64,000 nucleotides of DNA from Cyclobacteriaceae bacterium (GCA_016787645.1 JAEUUF010000026.1:372001-436000), one strand, 5' to 3'. Positions 8,431 through 17,022 are shown, counted from the stretch's first letter. Numbers and translations: made by a program. Notes: a model not told the origin generated them from the sequence alone.

Positions 8431-9104
8431 TCGGAGAATACAACTCTCAGCGTCAGCATATTATCCTGAAGGAATACGGAAGAAATATCCAGAATCTTGT
8501 CGAATATATCCGCTCGGTTCCTGACAAGGAAAAGCGCACGGAACTGGCCTACACCTTGATTGAACTCATCAAGTTGCTCAACCCGACCGTTCGCGAGTCG
8601 GCCGAAAATCCACAACGCTTGTGGGACGACTTGATGATCATTGCTGATTTCAACCTGGACGTTAATAATCCTTTCAACCCGCCTGACAGGGATATCCTGA
8701 GCAAGCGTCCGAAAACTGTACCGTATCCGCAGACCAACATTCGTTACAAGCACTACGGCAAAAACATTGAGCGCCTCGTTCAGGAGGCCATGAAGAAAGA
8801 AGATCCCAAAGAGCGGGAGGAGTTGATCGTTTACCTGGGTCGTCTCATGAAGACATTCTATGGCAACTGGAACAAGGAGACCCTGGATGATTCTGTTATT
8901 TTGAAAGACATAGCGCTCATGTCGGGTGGAAAACTCACGATGAGCCTGGAGAAAGTTCGTGAAGAGAATCTTTTTGACCCGCTTTACCGCGAACGCCCCA
9001 ACAAACCCCAGCGTCCGCAGGGTGGTGGTCACCAGGGGCAACGCCAGGGCGGCGGGCGACCTTTCAAGAAGAGGTTCAATCCCCACCGCAGAAGAGACCA
9101 ATGA
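8427..9104 (+). CDS. DUF4290 family protein
   Basis: Bacteroidota-restricted family of unknown function. The 225 residues have a repeated helical layout: EYGRNIQNLVEYI near residue 13 and the similar HYGKNIERLVQEAM near residue 110 look like an internal duplication. The C-terminal 35 residues are low-complexity, rich in G, Q, R, P and K (HQGQRQGGGRPFKKR), typical of nucleic-acid-binding tails. It overlaps both neighbours by 4 bases (ATGA), so it is translationally coupled between a helicase and MurA. This position is suggestive, but no role can be assigned. Confidence 0.88.
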   Translation: MIGEYNSQRQHIILKEYGRNIQNLVEYIRSVPDKEKRTELAYTLIELIKLLNPTVRESAENPQRLWDDLMIIADFNLDVNNPFNPPDRDILSKRPKTVPYPQTNIRYKHYGKNIERLVQEAMKKEDPKEREELIVYLGRLMKTFYGNWNKETLDDSVILKDIALMSGGKLTMSLEKVREENLFDPLYRERPNKPQRPQGGGHQGQRQGGGRPFKKRFNPHRRRDQ

Positions 9105-10408
9105 GTTCCTTTCGGATCCAGGGCGGCAAGCGTCTCAGCGGAACCATCCTACCCCAGGGCGCGAAGAATGAAGCGCTTCAAATCCTTTGTGCAACCCTCC
9201 TCACCCCGGAGCCGGTCACGATTCACAATATTCCTGATATCCTCGATGTCAACAAGCTGATCGAGTTGTTGGCCGATCTCGGATGTAAGGTTGAAAAACT
9301 TGCCGCAGGCAGTTATCGATTCACCGCTGCTAAAGTAGACATCGCTCACCTCGAGACGGAATCCTACCGGAAGAAGGCTGCTTCCCTTCGTGGCTCGGTT
9401 ATGCTGCTGGGCCCTATCCTCGCACGTTTTGGAAAGGCCAGCATTCCCAAGCCAGGCGGTGACAAAATCGGTCGCCGGCGGCTGGACACCCACTTCCTGG
9501 GATTTCAGAACCTTGGCGCCAAATTCGGCTATGATTCCACAGGCAATCTTTTCCAGATTGATGCCTCCGGATTGAAGGGATGCTACATGCTGCTGGATGA
9601 AGCTTCGGTGACCGGCACAGCCAATATCCTGATGGCCGCCGCGATGGCAAAGGGTACTACCACCATTTACAATGCGGCCTGCGAACCCTATCTCCAACAA
9701 CTTTGCCATATGCTCAACCGCATGGGTGCAAAGATTTCGGGGATCGGATCCAACTTGCTGGTGGTCGAAGGAGTAAGCAAGCTTGGAGGAACTGAACATA
9801 CATTGCTTCCCGATATGATCGAGATCGGCAGCTTTATCGGTCTTGCGGCGATGACACAGTCTGAGATCACGATCAAGAATTGCCGCATCGATATGCTCGG
9901 CATGATCCCGGAGACTTTCCGCCGACTGGGCATTAAGATGGAATTCCGGGGGGACGATATTCACATACCGGCCCAAGATCATATCGAAATTGAGAGCTTT
10001 ATTGATGGCTCCATTCTGACCATCGCCGATGCTCCCTGGCCCGGTTTTACGCCCGACCTGATCAGTGTTGCCCTTGTGGTGGCTACGCAAGCCAAGGGCA
10101 GCGTACTCATTCATCAGAAGATGTTCGAGAGCCGGTTGTTCTTTGTCGACAAGCTCATTGATATGGGTGCGCAAATAATACTTTGCGATCCACACCGGGC
10201 CAACGTGATCGGGCTGGACCGGAAGTACGCTTTGCGCGGCATCAAGATGTCATCACCGGACATCCGCGCTGGTGTTGCGCTTCTCATCGCTGCCTTGTCA
10301 GCCAACGGGGTGAGTGAAATCTCGAATGTTGAGCAGATTGACAGAGGGTACCAGGACATTGAAGGCCGACTGATTAAGCTTGGTGCTGCGATTGAGCGGG
10401 TCAATTAA
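9101..10408 (+). CDS. murA: UDP-N-acetylglucosamine 1-carboxyvinyltransferase, Cys-to-Asp active site
   Basis: Catalyses the first committed step of peptidoglycan synthesis, transfer of enolpyruvate from PEP to UDP-GlcNAc in the cytosol. At 435 residues it has normal length; recognisable are the N-terminal LSGTILPQGAKNEAL with the conserved Lys22 and Asn23, LGPILARFG, RRLDTHF, and the C-terminal RAGVALLIAAL. The loop residue that is Cys115 in E. coli (PGGC) is here Asp121 (PGGD). Cys-to-Asp enzymes, known from Mycobacterium and Chlamydia, stay active but resist fosfomycin. It is the last gene of the helicase-DUF4290-murA unit. Confidence 0.96.
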   Translation: MSSFRIQGGKRLSGTILPQGAKNEALQILCATLLTPEPVTIHNIPDILDVNKLIELLADLGCKVEKLAAGSYRFTAAKVDIAHLETESYRKKAASLRGSVMLLGPILARFGKASIPKPGGDKIGRRRLDTHFLGFQNLGAKFGYDSTGNLFQIDASGLKGCYMLLDEASVTGTANILMAAAMAKGTTTIYNAACEPYLQQLCHMLNRMGAKISGIGSNLLVVEGVSKLGGTEHTLLPDMIEIGSFIGLAAMTQSEITIKNCRIDMLGMIPETFRRLGIKMEFRGDDIHIPAQDHIEIESFIDGSILTIADAPWPGFTPDLISVALVVATQAKGSVLIHQKMFESRLFFVDKLIDMGAQIILCDPHRANVIGLDRKYALRGIKMSSPDIRAGVALLIAALSANGVSEISNVEQIDRGYQDIEGRLIKLGAAIERVN

Positions 10409-10480
10409 ATCAGACAGAGAGCCGTTCCTGCCTATTGCCTCCGCTTAGTTTATCAAATCGAAAGCAACCCCGCCTATTGG

Positions 10481-10520
10481 ATCTGCCCCATCTTGATGTT
10501 CCAAATTGGAACATCAAGAT
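10481..10520. repeat. ORF6N cassette flanking repeat, downstream copy
   Basis: The 38 bases 10481-10518 repeat at 11177-11214 with three mismatches, in the same orientation. Each copy contains a dyad: half-site CTTGATGTTCC, a 5-base AT centre, then GGAACATCAAG. Here the dyad extends to 31 bases (10490-10520) with outer arms ATC/GAT. It lies 27 bases beyond the stop of the ORF6N gene. The dyad is not followed by a T-run, so it is not a standard terminator. Confidence 0.9.
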
Positions 10521-10547
10521 TCAATGAGTTCATCTGGACTCGGGCAT

Positions 10548-11090
10548 TCATTTCAACAAAAGCATCTCTCTCCCACGTTGCCTAAACCCAATCTTACGCA
10601 TTGGCTGACGTGAAGGACTGAACATTTCTTTCATGTATTCAAAGATGGCCTGTATTTGCTCATCATGTTTACCCACTTTTTTCTCTAACCGTTCCAATTG
10701 AAGCAGGATGTCTTTGTGATCAAGCATGAATTGTCTGAGGCGGGTAAAAACACGGATGATATGAATATTGACCTGAATAGCCCGTTCACTTCGCAAGACA
10801 CTTGAAAGCATGGCTATACCTTGCTCTGTGAACGCATACGGCAATTTTCGTGTACCACCCCATCTTGATGTTCCAAATTGGAACATCAAGTTCTTGGCCT
10901 CGGCCGGCTTCAGTCGAAACATGAAGTCCGGCGGAAAACGGCGATAGTTTCGCAGAACCGCTTTGTTGAGGTCCCGGGTGGCTACGTTGTACAACTGCGC
11001 GAGGTCCCTGTCCAACATGACTTTGACCCCACGAACAAGATGGATTCTTGAAACCAGGGTTTCGTCAGTAAGTTTGATACGTTTATTCAT
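10548..11090 (-). CDS. ORF6N domain DNA-binding protein
   Basis: Member of the ORF6N family (Pfam PF10543), found in phages and scattered through Bacteroidota chromosomes and thought to bind DNA. From ATG 11090 it has 180 residues: the ORF6N domain covers about 8-95 (LVSRIHLVRGVKVMLDRDLAQLY, split here as IHLVRGVKVMLD and LAQLYNV; then RFPPDFMFRL and KLPYAFTEQGIAMLSSVL), followed by a helical segment with a short coiled coil (about 115-150) and a basic tail. Residues 67-79 (NLMFQFGTSRWGG) are encoded by a palindrome that also flanks the gene on both sides. No phage genes are nearby. The frame is open upstream into the flanking repeat, but the ATG at 11090 matches the family start. Confidence 0.92.
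   Translation of the reverse strand: MNKRIKLTDETLVSRIHLVRGVKVMLDRDLAQLYNVATRDLNKAVLRNYRRFPPDFMFRLKPAEAKNLMFQFGTSRWGGTRKLPYAFTEQGIAMLSSVLRSERAIQVNIHIIRVFTRLRQFMLDHKDILLQLERLEKKVGKHDEQIQAIFEYMKEMFSPSRQPMRKIGFRQRGREMLLLK
10858..10890. repeat. third copy of the palindrome, inside the ORF6N coding sequence
   Basis: 33 bases identical to 10486-10518 of the downstream flanking repeat. The dyad core is 27 bases (10864-10890). Read on the minus strand it encodes residues 67-79 of the ORF6N protein, including Q71, G73, T74, S75 and W77. The outermost arms are not symmetric here, unlike in the two flanking copies, presumably because coding need constrains them. Confidence 0.9.
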
Positions 11091-11176
11091 GCCCCAACCT
11101 ATCACCTTCAGGGCAATTGAGAAATCTGGTTTTCCGGACAATCTTGGGAACCGTGGCAGTCTCCCATAGTGACTAA

Positions 11177-11216
11177 ATCTGCTCCAACTTGATGTTCCAA
11201 TTTGGAACATCAAGTT
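11177..11216. repeat. ORF6N cassette flanking repeat, upstream copy
   Basis: Direct repeat of 10481-10518 (35 of 38 bases identical). The dyad spans 31 bases (11186-11216). Its outer arms read AAC/GTT instead of ATC/GAT: both sides changed together, so symmetry is kept. It lies about 90 bases upstream of the ORF6N start codon, where it could act as an operator. Confidence 0.9.
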
Positions 11217-11258
11217 TAAGGGACTTGTGCCCCTTGCTCCCCGACCAGGCTATTCTTT

Positions 11259-12035
11259 CTAAAACTCGATGATGACCCCCACCGGGCAATGATCCGATCC
11301 ATGGTACTGATCGTAGATAAAAGCCTCTTTTACAGCCGGCATCATGCGATTGTCGACAAGGAAATGGTCAATGCGCCATCCCACATTCTTATCGCGTCCG
11401 AAGGTCACGTAGTTCCAATAGGTGTATTTTGCTTCATTGGGATGGAAGTGCCGAAACGTATCCACCAGGCCACCGGCCAGGAGGCGTGAAAAGCCGTCAA
11501 TTTCACGCTGGGTATAGCCCGCCGACTTGTTGTAGTTCTCCTTGGGATGCGCAAGGTCAATCGGTTGATGTGCCACATTGAGGTCACCACAAACGATAAC
11601 CGGTTTGCGCTTTCTCAGCCAGGAGATATAGGTCCCAAACTCGTAATCCCACCGCTCGCGGTAATCAAGGCGCGCCAGGCCGTCGCCGGCATTCGGTGTG
11701 TATACCGTGACAATAAAATGAGTATCAAACTCGGCTGCGATGACCCTTCCTTCCTGGTCAAACTCTTCGAATCCAAGATCATAGGTAACATTCACTGGCT
11801 GGTCGCGACTGATCAGCGCTGTACCGGAGTATCCTTTCCTGGCTTTTGACGAGTTGACATAAACGTGATAGCCATTAAGTGCGGTCAACGTTTCCAGCGC
11901 CTCCTCCTCTGCTGCCTTGGTCTCCTGAAGACAAAGCACATCGGGTTTCAACTCCTTGATGATTTCCGGAAAGCCTTTCTTGATGATGGCCCTGATTCCA
12001 TTCACATTCCATGAAACAAAATGATGAGAAGTCAT
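11259..12035 (-). CDS. xth: exodeoxyribonuclease III
   Basis: Mg2+-dependent AP endonuclease and 3'-5' exonuclease of base excision repair, partner of Ung in the pathway. From ATG 12035 it has 258 residues, the normal length. Motifs of the EEP fold are all present: FVSWNVNGIRA, LCLQETKA with the metal-binding Glu, VYTPNAGDG, VCGDLNVAH, GWRIDHFLV and the C-terminal GSDHCPVG with the catalytic His. The frame runs further upstream into nagB, but that extension has no family match. It starts 7 bases behind the nagB stop, so both probably share a transcript. Confidence 0.96.
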   Translation of the reverse strand: MTSHHFVSWNVNGIRAIIKKGFPEIIKELKPDVLCLQETKAAEEEALETLTALNGYHVYVNSSKARKGYSGTALISRDQPVNVTYDLGFEEFDQEGRVIAAEFDTHFIVTVYTPNAGDGLARLDYRERWDYEFGTYISWLRKRKPVIVCGDLNVAHQPIDLAHPKENYNKSAGYTQREIDGFSRLLAGGLVDTFRHFHPNEAKYTYWNYVTFGRDKNVGWRIDHFLVDNRMMPAVKEAFIYDQYHGSDHCPVGVIIEF

Positions 12036-12042
12036 GGGCGCA

Positions 12043-13941
12043 TCAGAATTTGTAGCGTACAAAAGCTTCAATCGCTTCATATTCGGCGAGGCCCAACTGA
12101 TTATACGCCGTCGCCGTCGCATGATTCCTGTCCTCGGCGCGCATCCAGAATTCGCGTGAATCCGTGCCCGGGAACAAGGCGCTGTCCTTTTGCGACTGGT
12201 GCTTGAAAACCGCCCTGCGTTTTCTCATCAATTCATCAGGACTCAACGGCACAGCCATTTCGATCTGGTCAATGTCCCACTCTTGCCACGCGCCACGGTA
12301 CAGCCACACGTAACAATCTTTCATCCATGGGCGCTTTTTCAGTCGGGCGACCGCTTTTACGATGGCCGCAAGACAAACCCGGTGCGTACCATGCGGATCC
12401 GACAAATCCCCGGCGGCGTAGATTTGGTGCGGCTTAATTTTCTCAAGCAAATCCACGATAATTTGGATGTCCTTTTCACTTAGTGGCTTCTTTTTCACTT
12501 TGCCAGTTTCGTAAAAAGGCATGTCAAGAAAGTGCGCTTGTGAATCCGGGATGCCTGTATACCTGCAACCCGCCTTGGCCTCACCACGTCGGATCAGCCC
12601 TTTGATGGTCAGCACTTCGGAGCTATCTACTTCTCCAGGCTTCTTACCCTTGATCGAGGAGACAATCTTCTTATAGAACTTTTCGCCATCTGATTTCTTC
12701 AAACCGAAAGCCTCATTGAAGTCGCGGACAAAGTCGGCAAAACGTACGGCATCATCATCAAAGACGGCGATGTTACCCGAAGTTTGGTAAGCGACGTGCA
12801 CGGTATGCCCCTGATCAACCAGTCGAATAAATGTGCCACCCATCGAAATGACGTCGTCGTCGGGGTGCGGGCTAAATATTACGACCCGCTTTGGAAACGG
12901 CTTTGCCCTTTCCGGACGATTGGAGTCATCTGCTTTGGGCTTGCCCCCCGGCCAACCGGTAATTGTATGCTGAAGTTCATTGAAGACTTTGATGTTGACC
13001 TTGTAGGCAGAACCATACTCAGTTACTATGTCACCCATGCCATGCTCCATATAATCATGGTTGGTGAGTTTGAGTATTGGTTTATTGAGCGCCTGGCAGA
13101 GCCACACGACGGCCTTTCGAATTCGTTTGTCATCCCACGAGCAATGGTCGAGCAGCCACGGCGTTTTTATTTTTGTCAGCTGGGATGCTGCCGCGTCATC
13201 CAGAACCACGAGGGCATTGGGATGCTTCTGCAGGAAGGTAGAAGGAACCTGGTCAGTGACCGGACCTTCAACCGCACGCTGAACGATGGGCGCTTTGCCT
13301 TCCCCCCAGGCCATCATGATGGTCCGTTTTGCCTTGAGAATTGTTCCGACGCCCATGGTGATGGCTCTCTGGGGAACATTCTCTTCGCCAAAGAAATCAC
13401 TGGCTGCGTCCATGCGCGTGACCTGGTCGAGCGTGATCATCCGTGTGCCTGAACGCTCAGAGGATCCAGGCTCATTAAAGCCAATATGACCGGTACGACC
13501 GATACCGAGTATTTGTATGTCAATCCCACCCAACGCCTCAATCTTCTTATCATAGGTCTTGCAAAATGCGCTCACCTTGTCTTTTGGCAAGGTGCCATCC
13601 GGTATGTGGATATTCTTTTCAGGGATGTCCACCAGGTCAAACAAATGCTCGCGCATGAACCTCACATAGCTTTGGAGGGAGTCCGGCTGCATGGGGTAAT
13701 ACTCATCGAGGTTAAACGTAATGACATTCCTGAAACTCAAGCCTTTCTTATGCATCGCCACCAACTCGGCATACATTCGCGTGGGTGTGGACCCGGTAGC
13801 CAGGCCGAGGATCACATTCTTCTTCTCCCGCTGGCGCTGTCGGATCAATGCGGCAATTTCCTGGGCAACAAATACAGAGGCTTCATCCGAAGTCGTGAAG
13901 ATCTTCGTCGGCATTCGTTCAACAGAGGCGTCAGATAACAT
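12043..13941 (-). CDS. nagB: glucosamine-6-phosphate deaminase-like protein fused to a PIG-L (LmbE) deacetylase
   Basis: Two-domain cytosolic protein of 632 residues. Residues about 10-280 are NagB-like: substrate loop GLATGSTPTRMY, FNLDEYYP with the proton-transferring Asp79, and GIGRTGHIGFNEPGS with His152 and Glu157. The aspartate equivalent to E. coli Asp141 is Thr150. Residues about 350-625 are a PIG-L domain with the zinc motif SPHPDDD (359-363) and a later DPHGTHR. PIG-L enzymes remove acetyl groups from N-acetylglucosamine-type sugars; NagB converts glucosamine-6-phosphate to fructose-6-phosphate, so a two-step catabolic enzyme is plausible. The fusion is known from Bacteroidota annotations. 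The activity of either half is inferred. Confidence 0.9.
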   Translation of the reverse strand: MLSDASVERMPTKIFTTSDEASVFVAQEIAALIRQRQREKKNVILGLATGSTPTRMYAELVAMHKKGLSFRNVITFNLDEYYPMQPDSLQSYVRFMREHLFDLVDIPEKNIHIPDGTLPKDKVSAFCKTYDKKIEALGGIDIQILGIGRTGHIGFNEPGSSERSGTRMITLDQVTRMDAASDFFGEENVPQRAITMGVGTILKAKRTIMMAWGEGKAPIVQRAVEGPVTDQVPSTFLQKHPNALVVLDDAAASQLTKIKTPWLLDHCSWDDKRIRKAVVWLCQALNKPILKLTNHDYMEHGMGDIVTEYGSAYKVNIKVFNELQHTITGWPGGKPKADDSNRPERAKPFPKRVVIFSPHPDDDVISMGGTFIRLVDQGHTVHVAYQTSGNIAVFDDDAVRFADFVRDFNEAFGLKKSDGEKFYKKIVSSIKGKKPGEVDSSEVLTIKGLIRRGEAKAGCRYTGIPDSQAHFLDMPFYETGKVKKKPLSEKDIQIIVDLLEKIKPHQIYAAGDLSDPHGTHRVCLAAIVKAVARLKKRPWMKDCYVWLYRGAWQEWDIDQIEMAVPLSPDELMRKRRAVFKHQSQKDSALFPGTDSREFWMRAEDRNHATATAYNQLGLAEYEAIEAFVRYKF

Positions 13942-13982
13942 AATGGCGTTTTGTGATTGGTAAAATTAGTTTTTCCCACCAT

Positions 13983-14010
13983 TGTTCTGAATAAAATCAC
14001 CATAACTTTA
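13983..14010 (+). promoter_or_regulatory. probable promoter of the GSCFA gene
   Basis: TTG at 13983 and TAACTTTA at 14003-14010 (one mismatch to TAnnTTTG) are 17 bases apart. The -7 box ends only 4 bases before the GSCFA ATG, predicting a leaderless or nearly leaderless transcript. It lies in the 73-base gap shared with the diverging nagB gene. Confidence 0.35.
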
Positions 14011-14014
14011 ACCC

Positions 14015-15001
14015 ATGGACTTTCGTACCGAATTGGTTGTTCCCCCGGCCGAATGGAACCTCGCACTGCATGACCGCCTGATCACCATCGGCTCTTGCTT
14101 CTCAGATACCATCGGCCAGCGACTCATGTCCAATAAGTTCTCCGTGACCGTCAATCCATTCGGCACAACCTATCATCCGCTTGCCATCGACCGGCTTATC
14201 GGGTATGCTACTTATCAAGAGTACCCACCGGAAGACTCTTACCTGATAAACCAGGAGCACGCCTTCAACTATAATTTTCACTCTTCCTTTTGGAATAGCA
14301 CAACTGAGAACCTTAGGTTGGACGTTGAAGGAATGATCAATACAGTTCACCAACAAATCAAGGAATCTCGATGTTTGCTGATCACGTACGGAACAGCCTG
14401 GCTGTTTGAGCGGACAGACAATGGCCAAGCGGTCGCGAATTGTCACCGCATGCCTTCCGGAGGGTTTCGCCGCCGCCTTGCGTCCGTGGACGAAATCATC
14501 ACCTCATTCAAGAAAATGCATGGAGCGCTGCGCTCAATTAATCCCGGCATAAAGATTATCCTTACCGTGAGCCCGGTGCGCCACCTCAAAGACACCCTTC
14601 CCTCCAATAGTGTAAGCAAAGCCGCCCTGAGGCTCGCTTGCCATCAGTTGACCTCCTTCGATAACGTGGATTACTTTCCAGCCTACGAACTGCTCCTGGA
14701 TGACCTTCGTGACTATCGCTTCTATGCCGACGACTTGATTCACCCGTCAGCTGTCGCTGAAGAATACATCTGGAAAAAGTTTGCAGAGACCTATTTTACA
14801 AGGGACACTTTGAGAATATTGTCTGCCTGGCGACAGGTACGTCAATCCCTCGCGCATAAACCCTTCCATCCCGGATCGGAATCACATCAGGAGTTTATCC
14901 GGCAAACGCTAGGAAAACTTGAACAATTGAGTGCTTTCCTGGATGTTGAAAAAGAAATGACCGACCTCCGTGACCAACTCAAGCTCCCTTCTGTCTCATG
15001 A
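14015..15001 (+). CDS. GSCFA domain protein
   Basis: The GSCFA family takes its name from a conserved motif and is predicted to be related to SGNH/GDSL esterases; no substrate is established. This 328-residue protein has the motif as [12 protein letters not shown] near residue 28, with the candidate nucleophilic Ser, then NPFGTTYHP, and a late DLIHPS near residue 246 whose Asp and His fit an SGNH catalytic dyad. There is no signal peptide, so it is probably cytosolic. Its stop overlaps the next start (ATGA). Confidence 0.88.
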   Translation: MDFRTELVVPPAEWNLALHDRLITIGSCFSDTIGQRLMSNKFSVTVNPFGTTYHPLAIDRLIGYATYQEYPPEDSYLINQEHAFNYNFHSSFWNSTTENLRLDVEGMINTVHQQIKESRCLLITYGTAWLFERTDNGQAVANCHRMPSGGFRRRLASVDEIITSFKKMHGALRSINPGIKIILTVSPVRHLKDTLPSNSVSKAALRLACHQLTSFDNVDYFPAYELLLDDLRDYRFYADDLIHPSAVAEEYIWKKFAETYFTRDTLRILSAWRQVRQSLAHKPFHPGSESHQEFIRQTLGKLEQLSAFLDVEKEMTDLRDQLKLPSVS

Positions 15002-17022
15002 GGTCTGACCAAACCGATCGCGAGGCAAATCGCCTGGCACAGTCTACCAGCCCTTACCTCCTTCAACATGCCTACAATCCTGTTGACTGGTATGAATGGG
15101 GGGCAGAAGCGCTGGACAGGGCAAAACGAGAAGACAAGCCTATCCTAGTGAGCATTGGTTACTCTTCCTGTCACTGGTGCCATGTGATGGAACGTGAGTG
15201 CTTTGAGAACGCAGATATCGCAGCACTAATGAATGAACACCTGGTTTGCATCAAGGTCGATCGCGAGGAACGTCCGGATATCGATCATGTTTACATGGAG
15301 GCTGTCCAGGCCATGGGACTTCAAGGTGGCTGGCCGCTGAATGTGTTTCTTACCCCCGATCAACAGCCCTTTTATGGCGGAACCTATTTCCCGCCGAAGA
15401 ACTGGTCACAGTTGATTCTTCAACTTTCCAGGACTTTCCGGGAGCGGCGGGCCAAGATCAATGAATCTGCAGAAGACCTCACGCAGCACCTCAATGCCAA
15501 TGAGGTTGCCAAATTTACTACTGACGCTGGCGCCTTCTTACCGGAGGATTTTCACGCAGTATTTGGAATCCTTGAAAGCCGGTTTGATCCAGTCTATGGA
15601 GGAATGGATCGTGCCCCAAAATTTGTAATGCCGACACTTTGGTTGTGGCTGCTGAGGTATCACCATCAGCACCACAATCCGCGGGCCCTGGAAATGGTAC
15701 TTCACACGCTGCGCCAATTGGCAGCTGGTGGTATCTACGACCAGTTGGGTGGAGGTTTTTCGAGATACTCCGTAGATGGAAGGTGGTTCGCGCCTCACTT
15801 TGAGAAAATGCTGTATGACAATGCACAGCTAATCAGCTTGTATTCGGAGGCATATCGAATTTCCCCAGAGCCAAGATTCAGGGAAGTAGTGTATGAGACA
15901 CTCTCCTGGCTTCAACGGGAAATGAAGCATCCCGATGGTGCCTACTATTCAGCGCTTGACGCCGATTCAGAAGGCGAAGAAGGTCGATTCTATACCTGGA
16001 CCGATGACGAACTCAGGAATGCCCTGGGTGATCAGGCTGATTTAGTCCGGCACTATTACCAGGCAACACGTTCAGGAAATTGGGAACATGGACGCAACAT
16101 CCTTTACCGGACGGGGGCCCCTGGGGTGAACTTAACCCCGGAGCAAGAAAACAAATTGCAGGCCGCCCGCAGCGCCCTGCTGACGTATCGAAATCAACGC
16201 ACAGCGCCAGGATTGGATGACAAAATCTTGACCGGCTGGAATGCCATGCTGATAACCGGAATGACCGATGCCTTCAAATCGTTTGATGACGAGATCTTTC
16301 TGGATGAAGCTTTGGGAATTGCCCGATTCATCGACCGAAACCTTCGGGATGGCTCTCGGTATTTCAGGTCCTTCAAAGGGCGACACAGCAGCACGGAGGG
16401 ATTCCTGGAAGACTACGCTCATCTCACGTTTGCCTATATCGGGCTCTACGAATGCACGTTTGACGAAAGTTGGGCCCGTAAGGCAGAAGAGACCTGCACC
16501 TTTACCATTGACCAATTCCGTGACCCGGCCGATGGATTCTTCTACTTCACGCCTGTTTCAGCAGAAAAGCTCATCGCCAGGAAAAAAGATTTGTTTGATA
16601 ACGTGATCCCCTCACCCAACTCGGTCATGGCCCGTGCACTTTTCCGTCTTGGCATTCTCCTGGACCGTGAAGAGTGGAAACAGGATGCGATAGAAATGGC
16701 TACGTCGCTCCGAAAGTTAATTGTCCAGGAGCCTTCCTACCTTTCGAACTGGGGTATCCTGGCGATGGAGATCACATTTCCTTTCTTTGAAATCGTGGTT
16801 GCCGGCGAGAATGCCAGCCAACTTCGGCGCGATCTGGTTAAAACCTACGAACCCTTCTGTCTTGTCATGGGTACTTCCCAAACAGCCACATTACCCCTGG
16901 TCATTGATAAACCAAGCAGTAGCCAGACGTTGATCCACGTCTGCGTGGAAAAAACCTGTCGCATGCCGGTAACGTCCGTTGCGGAAGCGCTGAAGATGCT
17001 ATCTTCGCTCAGAACGACGTGA
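14998..17022 (+). CDS. thioredoxin-domain protein of the YyaL/SPATA20 family (DUF255)
   Basis: A 674-residue cytosolic protein with an N-terminal thioredoxin-like domain (about 1-170) and a C-terminal (alpha/alpha)6 barrel related to N-acylglucosamine 2-epimerases (about 200-670). Visible motifs: [10 protein letters not shown], the redox-like [43 protein letters not shown], and [12 protein letters not shown]. The function of bacterial members is unknown. It is coupled by 4-base overlaps to GSCFA upstream and priA downstream. Confidence 0.93.
   Translation: MRSDQTDREANRLAQSTSPYLLQHAYNPVDWYEWGAEALDRAKREDKPILVSIGYSSCHWCHVMERECFENADIAALMNEHLVCIKVDREERPDIDHVYMEAVQAMGLQGGWPLNVFLTPDQQPFYGGTYFPPKNWSQLILQLSRTFRERRAKINESAEDLTQHLNANEVAKFTTDAGAFLPEDFHAVFGILESRFDPVYGGMDRAPKFVMPTLWLWLLRYHHQHHNPRALEMVLHTLRQLAAGGIYDQLGGGFSRYSVDGRWFAPHFEKMLYDNAQLISLYSEAYRISPEPRFREVVYETLSWLQREMKHPDGAYYSALDADSEGEEGRFYTWTDDELRNALGDQADLVRHYYQATRSGNWEHGRNILYRTGAPGVNLTPEQENKLQAARSALLTYRNQRTAPGLDDKILTGWNAMLITGMTDAFKSFDDEIFLDEALGIARFIDRNLRDGSRYFRSFKGRHSSTEGFLEDYAHLTFAYIGLYECTFDESWARKAEETCTFTIDQFRDPADGFFYFTPVSAEKLIARKKDLFDNVIPSPNSVMARALFRLGILLDREEWKQDAIEMATSLRKLIVQEPSYLSNWGILAMEITFPFFEIVVAGENASQLRRDLVKTYEPFCLVMGTSQTATLPLVIDKPSSSQTLIHVCVEKTCRMPVTSVAEALKMLSSLRTT

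Noticed and set aside
9149-10195. A 348-codon open frame on the minus strand opposite murA
   Set aside because: Shadow of murA; no recognisable motif, and the plus strand gene is certain.
10490-10520. Downstream ORF6N palindrome as a transcription terminator
   Set aside because: No T-run follows on either strand, the sequence is repeated upstream and inside the gene, and the arms are too AT-balanced for a typical terminator.
10409-11258. ORF6N region as a prophage remnant
   Set aside because: No integrase, structural or lysis gene on either side; neighbours are murA and xth. The small repeat-bounded unit explains it better.
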